From Mesorhizobium loti R88b (GTDB lineage: Bacteria; Pseudomonadota; Alphaproteobacteria; Rhizobiales; Rhizobiaceae): 64,000 bases of DNA. The notes under the pieces are model-generated. The model ran no database searches. It saw only the letters and a list, made by a program, of their open reading frames with translations, and had not been told where the DNA came from. Shown here in pieces: positions 54,848-63,720 of this stretch (position 1 is the first letter of the stretch; the number at the start of each line of letters is the position of its first letter). A program made the translations under genes and the position numbers. The stretch lies in NCBI RefSeq assembly GCF_013170845.1, contig NZ_CP033367.1, positions 4,093,001-4,157,000 on the forward strand. Reading direction: 5' to 3'.

Positions 54848-55654
54848 ATGAGCACAAAGGCACCCGCATCGGCGGACGAATTTCTGGCCGGGCTGAAAGG
54901 ACAGCGCGTGCTGGTGACGGCAGGCGCCGGCGGCATAGGCTTTGCTATCGCCGAAACGCTGTCGCGGCTCGGCGCGCGCATCGTCGTCTGTGACGTTTCC
55001 GACGAGGCGCTGGCCGCCGCTCCAGGCAAGATCGACCTAGTTGCGGCGGTCAAGGCGGATGTCTCGCGCGACGACGACGTCGACCGGCTGTTCGAGACGA
55101 TCAAGGAAAAGCTCGGCGGGCTCGACGCGCTGATCAACAATGCCGGCATTGCCGGGCCGACCGGCGGTGTCGACGAGATCGAGCCAGACGACTGGCGGCG
55201 CTGCATCGATATTTGCCTGACCGGCCAGTTCCTGTGCGCACGGCGTGCCGTGCCGCTGATCAAGGCGGCGGGGGGCGGCTCGATCGTGTCGATGTCGTCG
55301 GCGGCCGGCCGCCATGGTTACGCGTTCCGCACGCCCTATTCGGCGGCTAAGTTCGGTGTCATTGGCTTCACTCAGAGCCTTGCCAAGGAGCTTGGGCCGC
55401 ACGGCATCAGGGTCAATGCCATCCTGCCCGGCATCATCGAGGGACCGCGCATCGAGGGCGTCATCTCGGCGCGTGCCAAACAGGTCGGCATCAGCCACGA
55501 GGAGATGACCGGGCGCTATCTGCAGAACATCTCGCTGCGCCGCATGACCAGCCCTTATGACGTGGCCTCGATGGTGGCGTTCCTGCTGTCCGATGCAGGC
55601 ATCAACATTTCAGGCCAGTCGCTCGGCGTCGACGGCAACGTCGAAACACTCTGA
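54848..55654 (+). CDS. Short-chain dehydrogenase/reductase
   Basis: A 268-residue NAD(P)-dependent oxidoreductase of the classical SDR type: cofactor motif TAGAGGIGFAIAE (near residue 25), NNAGIAGP (near 98), catalytic Ser in SIVSMSSAAGRHG, the YSAAK pair (Tyr/Lys, near 162) and the family-typical VNAILPGIIEGPRIEGV. Asp in VVCDVSD after strand 2 favours NAD. Within the operon it is suited to oxidise a sugar or polyol hydroxyl. Confidence 0.9.
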   Translation: MSTKAPASADEFLAGLKGQRVLVTAGAGGIGFAIAETLSRLGARIVVCDVSDEALAAAPGKIDLVAAVKADVSRDDDVDRLFETIKEKLGGLDALINNAGIAGPTGGVDEIEPDDWRRCIDICLTGQFLCARRAVPLIKAAGGGSIVSMSSAAGRHGYAFRTPYSAAKFGVIGFTQSLAKELGPHGIRVNAILPGIIEGPRIEGVISARAKQVGISHEEMTGRYLQNISLRRMTSPYDVASMVAFLLSDAGINISGQSLGVDGNVETL

Positions 55655-55664
55655 GGAACAATCC

Positions 55665-56612
55665 ATGGCCAATGTCGCGATTGTCGGAAGCGGGTTCATC
55701 GGGCGGGCTTGGGCGATCAGCTTTGCCCGCGCCGGCCATGATGTGCGGATGTGGGACCAGTCGCCCGCCGCGACAGGTGGCGCGCGCGACTACATAGAAG
55801 GCGTACTGGGCGATCTTGCCGCGAACGATCTGCTGCGCGGGCAGTCCGTCGACACCGTGCTTGGCCGCATCGCCATCGTCGCTGAGCTGGCGGAGGCGCT
55901 GGCAGATGCAGCCCATGTCCAGGAGAACACGCCGGAAAACCTCGACGTGAAGCGGCAGGTTTTCTCGCTGATCGATAGCCTTGCCGGCCCGCAAACAATC
56001 ATCGCAAGTTCCACTTCGGCGCTGTTGCCGTCGAAATTCACCGACCATCTGCAAGGGCGGCACCGCTGCCTGGTCGTGCATCCGATCAACCCGCCCTATC
56101 TCATTCCGGCGGCCGAGGTGGTGCCTGCGCCGTGGACGTCAGCCGAGACGCTCGAAAGGACCCGCGCTTTCCTCATCGATGCAGGCCATGCGCCATTGGT
56201 GATGAAGCGTGAGCTCGACGGCTTCATCATGAACCGCTTGCAGGGCGCCTTGCTGGAAGAAGCTTTCCGGCTTGTCGCGGATGGCTACGCCAGCGTCGAG
56301 GATGTCGATATCGGCATTCGTGACGGGTTGGCGCTGCGCTGGTCCTTCATGGGACCATTCGAGACCATCGACCTCAACGCGCCCGGCGGTGTGCGCGATT
56401 ATGTCGAGCGCTACCAGGGCATCTATTCCAACATCTTCCCGCAGATGCTGCGCCGGGTCGACTGGGCGGGCGAGGTCATGAAAACCGTCGAAGCTGAGCG
56501 CAGCAAGCGCCTGCCCAGGGAAGGCCTGGGTGAGCGGCAGGTCTGGCGGGATCGCCGACTGATGGCGCTAGCGGCACACAAGAAGAAATCGGATCAGGAG
56601 TTCGGACAATGA
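55665..56612 (+). CDS. 3-hydroxyacyl-CoA dehydrogenase family / L-gulonate 3-dehydrogenase-like
   Basis: A 315-residue NAD-dependent dehydrogenase. The Rossmann motif IVGSGFIGRAWAISFARAGHDVRMWD is at the start, QENTPENLDVKRQVF near residue 85, ASSTSALLPSKF near 110, and HPINPPYLIPAAEVVP near 138 carries the catalytic His. DGFIMNRLQGALLEEAFRLV follows. This layout is that of lambda-crystallin/L-gulonate 3-dehydrogenases and carnitine dehydrogenases, which act on free beta-hydroxy acids and not on CoA esters. Its product would be a beta-keto acid, the substrate type of the next gene. Confidence 0.87.
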   Translation: MANVAIVGSGFIGRAWAISFARAGHDVRMWDQSPAATGGARDYIEGVLGDLAANDLLRGQSVDTVLGRIAIVAELAEALADAAHVQENTPENLDVKRQVFSLIDSLAGPQTIIASSTSALLPSKFTDHLQGRHRCLVVHPINPPYLIPAAEVVPAPWTSAETLERTRAFLIDAGHAPLVMKRELDGFIMNRLQGALLEEAFRLVADGYASVEDVDIGIRDGLALRWSFMGPFETIDLNAPGGVRDYVERYQGIYSNIFPQMLRRVDWAGEVMKTVEAERSKRLPREGLGERQVWRDRRLMALAAHKKKSDQEFGQ

Positions 56613-57571
56613 CAGAAACCAGCCGCAAGCCCGGCGCCACAGCAGCCAGGGGCAAGATCATCATTACCTGCGCGGTGACGGGCGCGATCCATACGCCGAC
56701 CATGTCGCCCTATCTGCCGATCACGCCGGACCAGATCGCCTCGGAGGCGATCGCGGCGGCAGAGGCCGGTGCCGCAATCCTGCATCTGCATGCGCGAGAC
56801 CCGGAAACCGGCAAGCCCGACCAGACGCCGGAGGCCTTCGCCCGCTTCCTGCCCCGCGTCAAGCAGGGCACCAATGCCGCCATCAACATCACCACCGGCG
56901 GCAGCCCCTACATGAAGGTCGAGGAGCGCGTGCGCCCGGCCGCCCAGTTCAAGCCTGAAGTGGCTTCGCTCAACATGGGGTCGATCAATTTCGGGCTCTA
57001 TCACCTTGCCGACAAATACGAGACCTTCAAGTTCGACTGGGAAAAGCCGCATCTGGAGGCGACGCGCGACCTCGTTTTTCGCAACTCGTTCAAGGACATC
57101 GAGTACATCCTGGCGACTTGCTACGACAATGGCACGCGCTTCGAGTTCGAGTGCTACGACATCGCCCATCTCTACAACCTCGCCCACTTTGCCGATCGCG
57201 GGCTGGTGAAGCCGCCATTCTTCGTGCAGTCGGTGTTTGGCCTGCTCGGCGGCATCGGCACCCATTCCGAAGACGTTGCCCATATGAAGCGCACCGCCGA
57301 CCGGCTGTTCGGCGATCAGTTCCGCTGGTCGGTGCTCGGCGCCGGTGCCAGTCAGCTGCGCATCGCCGCGCAATCGGCCGCGCTCGGCGGCAACATCCGG
57401 GTCGGGCTGGAGGACAGCCTGTGGGCCGGCAAGGGCAAGCTCGCCAAGTCGAACGCCGAACAGGTCCTGCTGGCGCGCAAGATCATCGAGGGACTTGGCA
57501 TGGAGGTGGCGACGCCCGACGAGGCGCGCGAGATTCTGTCGCTGAAGGGCGGCGACAAGGTCGCCTTCTGA
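56609..57571 (+). CDS. Beta-keto acid cleavage enzyme (BKACE, DUF849)
   Basis: A 320-residue TIM-barrel enzyme. BKACE family members cleave a beta-keto acid with acetyl-CoA to give acetoacetate and a new CoA ester. Family motifs are KIIITCAVTGAIHTPTMSPYLPITPDQIA, AAILHLHARDPETGKPDQTPEAFARFLP (Zn-binding HLHAR), NITTGG, SLNMGSINFG and VGLEDSLWAGKGKLAKSNAEQV. The ATGA overlap with the dehydrogenase gene strongly suggests sequential steps. The specific substrate is unknown and is likely a 3-keto sugar acid or a related 3-keto acid. Confidence 0.92.
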   Translation: MTETSRKPGATAARGKIIITCAVTGAIHTPTMSPYLPITPDQIASEAIAAAEAGAAILHLHARDPETGKPDQTPEAFARFLPRVKQGTNAAINITTGGSPYMKVEERVRPAAQFKPEVASLNMGSINFGLYHLADKYETFKFDWEKPHLEATRDLVFRNSFKDIEYILATCYDNGTRFEFECYDIAHLYNLAHFADRGLVKPPFFVQSVFGLLGGIGTHSEDVAHMKRTADRLFGDQFRWSVLGAGASQLRIAAQSAALGGNIRVGLEDSLWAGKGKLAKSNAEQVLLARKIIEGLGMEVATPDEAREILSLKGGDKVAF

Positions 57572-57607
57572 CCAGTCGCTGCAGTCGTCGAAACAGAGGA
57601 GGATGGC

Positions 57608-58486
57608 ATGAAGATCGAAGTCGTGGTGGATGTGAAGACGACACTGGGCGAAGGCCCACTGTGGGACGTCGAGCAGGAGCGCCTTTACTGGATCGACAGT
57701 TTCGACGGTCGCGTGTTCCGTGCCACCGCCGACGGGCGCGAGATCCGCTCCTGGGACGTGCCGATGAAGATCGGCTCGATGGCGCTGCGTAGGGATGGCA
57801 GCGGCGCGGTGGTCTCGCTGCAGCGCGGCTTCCATCTGCTCGATTTCGCTTCTGGCGATGTGACTTTGATCCATGATCCGGAGCCGGACAGGCCGAGGAA
57901 CCGTCTCAATGACGGCAAGGTCGACCGGCGTGGCCGTTTCTTCGCCGGCTCGATGGACACGATGGAGGAGGGGCCTTCCGGCGGGCTCTACCGGCTCGAT
58001 CCGGATTTCTCCGTCACCAGGATCGATTCCGGCATCATCTGCTCCAACGGTCCGTGCTGGAGCCCCGACGACCGCACCTTCTATTTCGCCGACACCTGGA
58101 CCGGCGAGATCTGGGCCTACGACTACGACGTCGCCACCGGAGCGGCCACCAACCGTCGCACCTTTACCCGTGTCGACACCAGCCGGGGCGGTGCGGCGGA
58201 TGGCTCGACCGTCGATGCGCAGGGCTATCTGTGGAATGCGCTGGTCTATGACGGCCGCCTGGTACGCTATGCGCCGGACGGTACCGTCGATCGTATCATC
58301 GACATGCCGGTGAAGAAGATCACCAGCGTGATGTTCGGCGGGCCGAAACTCGACACGCTCTATGTCACCTCGATGGCCAAGCCGCCGTTGCCGCGCTTTC
58401 CCGGCGACGGTGTCCTACGTGGCAGCCTGTTCGCCATCACAGGCCTCGGCGTGACCGGTGTTCCGGAGCCGCGATTTGGCGGCTGA
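57608..58486 (+). CDS. SMP-30/gluconolactonase family lactonase
   Basis: A 292-residue six-bladed propeller of the SMP-30/regucalcin family, which hydrolyses sugar lactones with a divalent metal. TTLGEGPLWD (near residue 11) holds the metal-binding Glu, RNRLNDGKVDRRGRFFAGSMD the substrate/metal Asn-Asp, SNGPCWSPDDRTFYFADTW the next metal site, and GGAADGSTVDAQGYLWNAL the catalytic Asp. It is the last gene of the operon. Lactonase next to an SDR suggests oxidation of a cyclic sugar to a lactone. Confidence 0.92.
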   Translation: MKIEVVVDVKTTLGEGPLWDVEQERLYWIDSFDGRVFRATADGREIRSWDVPMKIGSMALRRDGSGAVVSLQRGFHLLDFASGDVTLIHDPEPDRPRNRLNDGKVDRRGRFFAGSMDTMEEGPSGGLYRLDPDFSVTRIDSGIICSNGPCWSPDDRTFYFADTWTGEIWAYDYDVATGAATNRRTFTRVDTSRGGAADGSTVDAQGYLWNALVYDGRLVRYAPDGTVDRIIDMPVKKITSVMFGGPKLDTLYVTSMAKPPLPRFPGDGVLRGSLFAITGLGVTGVPEPRFGG

Positions 58487-58549
58487 GGGTTGGCGCTCGA
58501 TGGCCTGCGCCGGCGGCGAGGCTACCGCTCTCTGCGTCCAGGAACCAGC

Positions 58550-58580
58550 GATGCCGCCGGCGAAAGCCTGGCGGCATCTT
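58550..58580. terminator. Hairpin terminator candidate between convergent genes
   Basis: GATGCCGCC and GGCGGCATC form a 9-bp perfect stem with a 13-nt loop, followed by only TT. It lies between the lactonase gene and the convergent secreted protein gene. Confidence 0.5.
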
Positions 58581-58606
58581 GACTGGCTACCTTTCGATTG
58601 CTGTCC

Positions 58607-59374
58607 CTACGGCGTTCCAGCCTGAATCGCGGCTGCCGTCTGGTCAATCTTGCCGGCAAGGATGCCCTGGGCCCAAGCCGTCACCTGGGCGTCGACAGGT
58701 TTGTTGGCCATATCCGCCAGCGCCGCGTCGAGTGATGCCTGATCGGTGCCGACGGTGGCCGTGGCAGCTGCCGTCGCGGCCTGGGCAGCCGCCGCGTTGT
58801 CGGCGTCGACAACGGCCTGCTGGGCCGGGATCTGACTATTCAGGGCCTGGATCTGAGCAGCATTGGCGACCGGGTCCACCTGCAGCGCCGTCAGTTGCGC
58901 ATTCAGGGCATCCAGTTGGGCCTGAGCAGCCGCCGCCGTGGCGGCTGCCGCTTCAGCCGCGGCCTGGGCTAACTTGGCTTTCGCGGACTGAGTCACGAAA
59001 GCCTGAATGGCAGCGAACTTCTTGCTCTTGGAGTTCATATAGGCGTTGATATTGCGTTGCAGCGAGTTCAGCCTGCCAAGCTTGGCGTGGATGTTCTTCT
59101 CCTTGGTCACGGACGAGACCTGTGTGGTGTCGACCGTCGTGTCGGTTGTTGTGTCCGTCGTCGCCTTGGCCACTTGTCCTGGCGCTGACGAGGATTTGCC
59201 GTGCGAGGCGCCGCTGTTGCCATGCGAGGCGCCAGCGTTGCCGCCGCCGTTGCCGTTGCCACCACCGTTGCCGCCGCCATTGCCGTGCCCATTGCCGCCG
59301 GCTCCGGCGAGCGCCGGAGACGCCAGAAGCGTCAGCGCGGCAAGCGCCGCGAAGAGAGTCTTTCGGTTTGTCAT
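58607..59374 (-). CDS. Secreted Gly/Asn-rich coiled-coil protein
   Basis: A 255-residue exported protein. The signal peptide (TLFAALAALTLLASPALAGAG) is followed by a Gly/Asn repeat tract (about residues 25-60, GNGGGN and GASHGNS units), a Thr/Asp stretch (TTDTTTDTTVDTT), then a long Ala/Gln-rich helix likely to form coiled coil (about 110-220). The ATG is preceded by GAGGAGG. No known domain was recognised; a surface or matrix-associated structural role is a guess. Confidence 0.72.
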   Translation of the reverse strand: MTNRKTLFAALAALTLLASPALAGAGGNGHGNGGGNGGGNGNGGGNAGASHGNSGASHGKSSSAPGQVAKATTDTTTDTTVDTTQVSSVTKEKNIHAKLGRLNSLQRNINAYMNSKSKKFAAIQAFVTQSAKAKLAQAAAEAAAATAAAAQAQLDALNAQLTALQVDPVANAAQIQALNSQIPAQQAVVDADNAAAAQAATAAATATVGTDQASLDAALADMANKPVDAQVTAWAQGILAGKIDQTAAAIQAGTP

Positions 59375-59720
59375 GGTAACCTCCTCGGGGATTCGCCATC
59401 CGCCCGACAGCTATGGAAGCGTCGTATGAGAAATCACTAATTGTACAGAGTAAACTTTAGACAAATGCGGCCTCAATGCGCGAGACCGATAAAGCCTGCG
59501 CCATAACCATTTGATATTACACATAAATAAACGCCAAGAGACTGCTATGGCACTGAAGTCCCATGCCGGCCAGGACCATGGTCCTGGCTATCAGCCAATG
59601 TGGTCGAGCAGCTTATCGGAAAGGCGTTGAAATAAGGGAAGCCGATGACGAAATCGTGCTCACATGCGTCACGCTCGAACGCCCTGGCTTTCCTGTCGGC
59701 GACCACGGCTTGGTCGCCGC
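59375..59720. other. Intergenic region with perfect palindrome
   Basis: A 346-bp AT-richer gap upstream of the secreted protein gene and downstream of radC, both on the minus strand. No gene was seen. It contains a perfect 20-bp palindrome at 59569-59588. Confidence 0.4.
59569..59588. promoter_or_regulatory. Perfect 20-bp palindrome
   Basis: GCCAGGACCATGGTCCTGGC reads the same on both strands. It could be a dimeric regulator site or, as a 10-bp stem with no loop to spare, a cruciform-forming sequence. It has no adjacent T-run. Confidence 0.45.
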
Positions 59721-60494
59721 CTAGATCAGCAACAAACCTTTCATGCTGGCGTATCCCTTGCGCCCGATGATGATGTGGTCGTGCACGCCGATCCCCAGCC
59801 GCTTACCCGCGTCGATGATCTCCTTCGTCATCTCGATGTCGGCGCGCGACGGCGTCGGGTCGCCTGATGGATGGTTGTGGACCAGGATGATCGCGGTCGC
59901 CGACAGTTCGAGCGCGCGCTTGACCACTTCCCTGGGATAGACGGGCGTGTGGTCGACAGTGCCGGTCTGCTGTACTTCGTCGGCGATCAGCGCATTCTTC
60001 TTGTCTAGGAACAGGATGCGGAACTGCTCGCGCGCCTCGAAGGCCATGGCCGAGCGGCAATAGGCGAGAAGCTGCGTCCAGGACGACAGGACCTCGCGGC
60101 CATGCACCTCGCCGTGCGCCATGCGCTGCGCGGTCGCCGCGACGATTTTCAGGTCGAGCGCCACCGTCGGGCCGATGCCCTTGACCTCCTGCAGCAGGCC
60201 GATGGGGGCGCCAAGCACTTCGGCGAACGTGCCGAAGCGTGCCAGCAGCGCCTTGGCGGCTGGCTTGGTGTCGGCGCGCGGGATCAGCCGGAAGAGCAAG
60301 AGCTCCAGAAGTTCATAGTCGGGCAGGGCGTCTGGACCTGCCGAGGCAAAGCGTTCACGCAAGCGGTCGCGATGGCCGAGATAGTGCGGTTTTTCGGCTG
60401 GAGCGGGCTTCGCCTTCGCCGCGGGCCGAACCGGTACCTCGGAGAAAAAACTCCGCTCGTCGTCGTCGCTGGCCATCCCCATCTGCCCCCGCAT
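59721..60494 (-). CDS. radC: RadC-family (JAB1/MPN) protein
   Basis: A 257-residue protein. An N-terminal helix-hairpin-helix region ([42 protein letters not shown]) is followed by a JAB metalloprotease-like domain with the zinc motif [21 protein letters not shown] (near residue 205). The family was once linked to DNA repair, but that role is unproven. An internal ATG at 60482 ([10 protein letters not shown]) is an alternative start. It lies 44 bp downstream of map on the same strand. Confidence 0.93.
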   Translation of the reverse strand: MRGQMGMASDDDERSFFSEVPVRPAAKAKPAPAEKPHYLGHRDRLRERFASAGPDALPDYELLELLLFRLIPRADTKPAAKALLARFGTFAEVLGAPIGLLQEVKGIGPTVALDLKIVAATAQRMAHGEVHGREVLSSWTQLLAYCRSAMAFEAREQFRILFLDKKNALIADEVQQTGTVDHTPVYPREVVKRALELSATAIILVHNHPSGDPTPSRADIEMTKEIIDAGKRLGIGVHDHIIIGRKGYASMKGLLLI

Positions 60495-60538
60495 CCAGCC
60501 ATTACTCGGGCAAAGCGGTCGCCCCAGGTCTTAAAATA

Positions 60539-61366
60539 TCAGGTCGGCAGGCCTGGCCGGTCGAGCTTTTTGGGCGATAGCGTAAAAATCTCGCAGCCGG
60601 CGTCGGTCACGCCGATCGTATGCTCGTACTGGGCCGACAGCGAGCGATCGCGCGTCACCGCCGTCCAGCCATCCGACAGGACTTTCACATGCGGCCGGCC
60701 GAGGTTGATCATCGGCTCGATGGTGAAGATCATGCCTGGCCGCATCTCGACGCCTTCATTGGCGCTGCCATAGTGCAGGATGTTGGGGGCGTCGTGGAAG
60801 AGTTGGCCGACACCGTGGCCGCAGAAGTCGCGCACCACCGAGCAGCGCTCCGCTTCGGCAAAGGTCTGGATGGCGGCGCCGATAGCGCCGGTGCGGGCAC
60901 CCGGCCGGACCGCGGCGATGCCGCGCATCAGGCATTCATGGGTGACCTCGAGCAGACGTTCGGCGGCGCGCTTGATGGTGCCGACCGGATACATGCGTGA
61001 GGAATCGCCATGCCAGCCGTCAAGGATGTAGGTCACGTCGATGTTGACGATGTCGCCATCCTTCAGCGGCTTGTTGTCGGGAATGCCGTGGCAGACGACG
61101 TGGTTGATCGAGGTGCAGGACGATTTCGTGTAGCCACGATAGTTGAGCGTCGCCGGCAGTGCGCCGTGATCCATGCCGAACTCGAAGACGAAACGATCGA
61201 TGGCGTCTGTGGTGACGCCGGGCTCGACCATCGGCACAAGCTCGTCCAGGCAACGCGCGGTGAGGTCGCATGCCTTGCGCATGCCGGCAAAACCGTCCTC
61301 GCCATAGAGGCGGATCTGGCCGGTGTTTCGGAGGGGTGCGGTGGCGGCGTCGAGATAGGTGACCAT
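60539..61366 (-). CDS. map: Methionine aminopeptidase, type I
   Basis: A 275-residue metalloprotease that removes the initiator Met. Family motifs include TSINHVVCHGIPDNKPLKDGDIVNIDVTYILDGWHGDSSRMYPVG (metal Asp pair), DFCGHGVGQLFHDAPNI (metal His) and FTIEPMINLG (metal Glu), ending YEHTIGVTDAGCEIFTL. The start at 61366 (MVTYLDAATAPL) was chosen for agreement with rhizobial relatives; an upstream ATG at 61408 adds 14 residues. Confidence 0.95.
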   Translation of the reverse strand: MVTYLDAATAPLRNTGQIRLYGEDGFAGMRKACDLTARCLDELVPMVEPGVTTDAIDRFVFEFGMDHGALPATLNYRGYTKSSCTSINHVVCHGIPDNKPLKDGDIVNIDVTYILDGWHGDSSRMYPVGTIKRAAERLLEVTHECLMRGIAAVRPGARTGAIGAAIQTFAEAERCSVVRDFCGHGVGQLFHDAPNILHYGSANEGVEMRPGMIFTIEPMINLGRPHVKVLSDGWTAVTRDRSLSAQYEHTIGVTDAGCEIFTLSPKKLDRPGLPT

Positions 61367-61564
61367 TTTGTCCGTGTAGAAGGGTGGGCGCTGCGGGAGT
61401 GCGGGCATAATATCGCATCAGATTTGGCACTTGGGAGCAAAAGGTTCAAGGAAGAACTGCCTGATGCGGCCCGAGCCGCCGGGATATTCGTCTCGCCAGG
61501 GCGATCTCTTGCCGGTTTTGCATGGCTTGCTTTCCTTTCCGGCCATCGTGCGCTAGGGCGGGGT

Positions 61565-61975
61565 ATGTTTTGGAGATCGCCTCCCAAGCGCGCCAGATCG
61601 TTTGAAGCGCCGCTGACGGCAGCCGGCTCATGTCTGATGGGCATGGTGCTGCTGGCGATGCTGTGCCTCGGCCGGCCTGATGTGCCCGCGTTTGCCGATC
61701 CCGCACAGGGCGGCGCCAGCGTCGGCCTGGAACGGTCGGGCGAGGTCGCGGCGCTGCTGCGCGTCACCAACAAGGCACAGGCGCTGGAGGTTCGCGCCGC
61801 CCGGCCGGCGCTGGCCAAGTTCGCCGGCGGCCATCCGGCCCTGCCGGCTCCGCAAGCTGTTTTCCTTCGGCTCAACCTGACGTCGCCAGCAGTGTCTGTT
61901 GCCGGTTATGGGGCGGTCTCCGCTCCCAGCGCAACCAGCAACCAGCCGCGTGCACCGCCATCCACGCAGGCCTGA
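61565..61975 (+). CDS. Hypothetical protein with N-terminal hydrophobic segment
   Basis: A 136-residue frame beginning MFWRSPPKRARSFEAPL, with one hydrophobic segment (SCLMGMVLLAMLCLG) and an Ala/Pro-rich remainder. It has a plausible signal anchor or signal peptide (cleavage near AFADP). It is divergent from map. The family is not recognised. Confidence 0.5.
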   Translation: MFWRSPPKRARSFEAPLTAAGSCLMGMVLLAMLCLGRPDVPAFADPAQGGASVGLERSGEVAALLRVTNKAQALEVRAARPALAKFAGGHPALPAPQAVFLRLNLTSPAVSVAGYGAVSAPSATSNQPRAPPSTQA

Positions 61976-62086
61976 GCGGTCCAGAACCGCACGTTCACCT
62001 CCTTCCAAGTCATTCGCGTCGCGATCCGTGCGGCGGCCGAGAGCCGCGCATTGGTGGCGTGGCGCGTCATTTTCCGGACCATTGCA

Positions 62087-62323
62087 ATGCAACGTATCAA
62101 GACATTCAAAAGCCTGTCGGGTGCGGCCTCGGCCGCTTCGTTTCTCTCGGTTCAGGCCTTCATCTGCATCGGAATCGTCTACTGGGCGATCGCCGAGACG
62201 CTCTATCTGTCGGGAGCCGGAGCGCTCGTCCTTGGCGCCATCTTCGCCTTGCCGTCAGCCTATGTTCTGCTGACCGTGGTGCGCATGGCCTTCGACGCGG
62301 AGACCGACCCGGCCAACCAGTAA
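62087..62323 (+). CDS. Small two-helix membrane protein
   Basis: A 78-residue protein beginning MQRIKTFKSLSGAASA. It has two membrane segments (AFICIGIVYWAIAETLYLSGAG and ALVLGAIFALPSAYVLLTVVRMAF). No family was recognised. Confidence 0.6.
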   Translation: MQRIKTFKSLSGAASAASFLSVQAFICIGIVYWAIAETLYLSGAGALVLGAIFALPSAYVLLTVVRMAFDAETDPANQ

Positions 62324-62503
62324 TCGCGCTGCCAACTCGGAAAGTTCTGCCGGATTACCTCGTATCCGGCAGGCTTTCCTCAACCATTTGCAGCAAAAAT
62401 CACCGCTTCCGCAGTGACGACACATTTTCGTGGCACAAACCGGTCAAAGCAACTTTTGACGACGAACGGCGTTGCTTGGCGACGCCAGTTCGGGAGATGC
62501 AGG

Positions 62504-62800
62504 ATGGACAGATTGCAATTCGAGGTGCCGGTGCGCATCGCACAAGCCCCCGGCCTGCCAGTCGAGGAGATTTACGGCGTCGAGCAGGCGCTCGATTTTC
62601 TCCAGGACTGGCCGGCGCGTCGGCAAGGGCCGGTCTATCAGAAAGCCTTCAACGCCTGTTTCGGCGCCACTGTGGACGTGGTCAAGACCGAGGATGCGTG
62701 CCGGGCGTTCATGGCGTTTTGCCGTGTCACCGGGCTGATGGCCAGCGACATGATGGTGCCAGGCAGACGTAGCGGCGAGGCGAAGGCGCTGCAGGCCTGA
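62504..62800 (+). CDS. DUF982-family protein
   Basis: A 98-residue protein with the DUF982 pattern: the start F-E-V-P-V-R-I, then IYGVEQALDFLQDWPARRQGPVYQKAFNACFGATVDVVKTEDACRAFMAFCRVTGL. The family is largely confined to Rhizobiales and often present in several copies; function is unknown. The ATG at 62504 was chosen because it starts at the domain. Confidence 0.75.
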   Translation: MDRLQFEVPVRIAQAPGLPVEEIYGVEQALDFLQDWPARRQGPVYQKAFNACFGATVDVVKTEDACRAFMAFCRVTGLMASDMMVPGRRSGEAKALQA

Positions 62801-62972
62801 GGGCCGCTTCGCCCATCCCGATCAACCACTACGCTTCTGAACCAAATTGGCTTGAACGCACTGACCATCTCGGTTGCGGATCGTCGCCTCCATCTTCTCC
62901 CACGACGACGCATCGGCGGCGGCGTTAAGCTTCCGTTTCCATATCAGAGGCTACGCCATTGCTTGTTCAGCA

Positions 62973-63272
62973 ATGGTTGATTCGTTGCGTCAGTTCATGG
63001 TTGCGAAGATGTCCCCAGAAAAAGTCCGTGCATTCCCGATCGATCGTCAGCTATTCCTAGTCAGAGAAGTTGCAGCCAAGCTCGACAATCTGCATGGCGA
63101 GACTGCAGCCTCGTTCTGGCGGTCCAAGGCAGCTGAGCTGCTTGATCTCGTTGTCGGGTCAGGCAGGGACAGAGCGACAGCCAGTGATGAAGTGCGCAGG
63201 TTTTTCCTGGCCGTACAGAGAGAGCTGCTGGCCGGAATGGCCGCTGAGACAGCACCAATTCTTTCCGCCTGA
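62973..63272 (+). CDS. Small hypothetical protein, possibly DUF6074-like
   Basis: A 99-residue soluble protein (MVDSLRQFMVAKMSPEKVRAFPIDRQLFLVREVAAKLDNLHGETAASFWR...). The F-P-x-x-R-x3-L-V-R-x2-A pattern resembles DUF6074 proteins of Rhizobiales; this is a recollection, not a verified match. An upstream in-frame start at 62874 would add an unlikely Cys/His-containing leader. Confidence 0.55.
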   Translation: MVDSLRQFMVAKMSPEKVRAFPIDRQLFLVREVAAKLDNLHGETAASFWRSKAAELLDLVVGSGRDRATASDEVRRFFLAVQRELLAGMAAETAPILSA

Positions 63273-63720
63273 AGCAAAGACTGCTCTATCACATTGTGCT
63301 GCTTACGCTAATAGCGCGTAAACGCTGGCTCTTGCTGTGGTTTCCTGTGCTTGAGCTGCAACACTGCACCTAATTTGCATCGCCTCTATTCTTGGGAGCG
63401 CTCATTGCTGCCGTAATCTTCTAGGTTGCATTAGCAGGGGAAGATTTGTGCCCGGGTGGTGCGAGTCGGGGGGTGATAATGGCTCGAGTATGGGGGCAGA
63501 GCGCAGTGGAGTCTCGCGTTGTTTTGGGGTGGCTAGAGCACACGGGCTAAGTCTGCGGGAGTGGCAGCGCGCGCGATGATGGTGCGGCCTTGCATCCTTC
63601 ACGTCGAACTTGCCGTTCTGGACCTCTGACAAATGCGCCGCTTCGATACATCAAAGTTAAATGCGGACAAATTGCTTCGTTGCTAATGAAGCCGTGGGGG
63701 GCTGCTCGGGAGGAGCGCCC
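63273..63720. other. Non-coding stretch
   Basis: No convincing gene, RNA or terminator was seen in these 448 bp. Short frames on both strands lack ribosome binding sites and protein-like composition. Confidence 0.4.

Noticed and set aside
63402..63632. 76-codon minus-strand frame in the right-hand gap
   Set aside because: It has no ribosome binding site, a Pro/His/Arg-rich composition and no resemblance to a folded protein.
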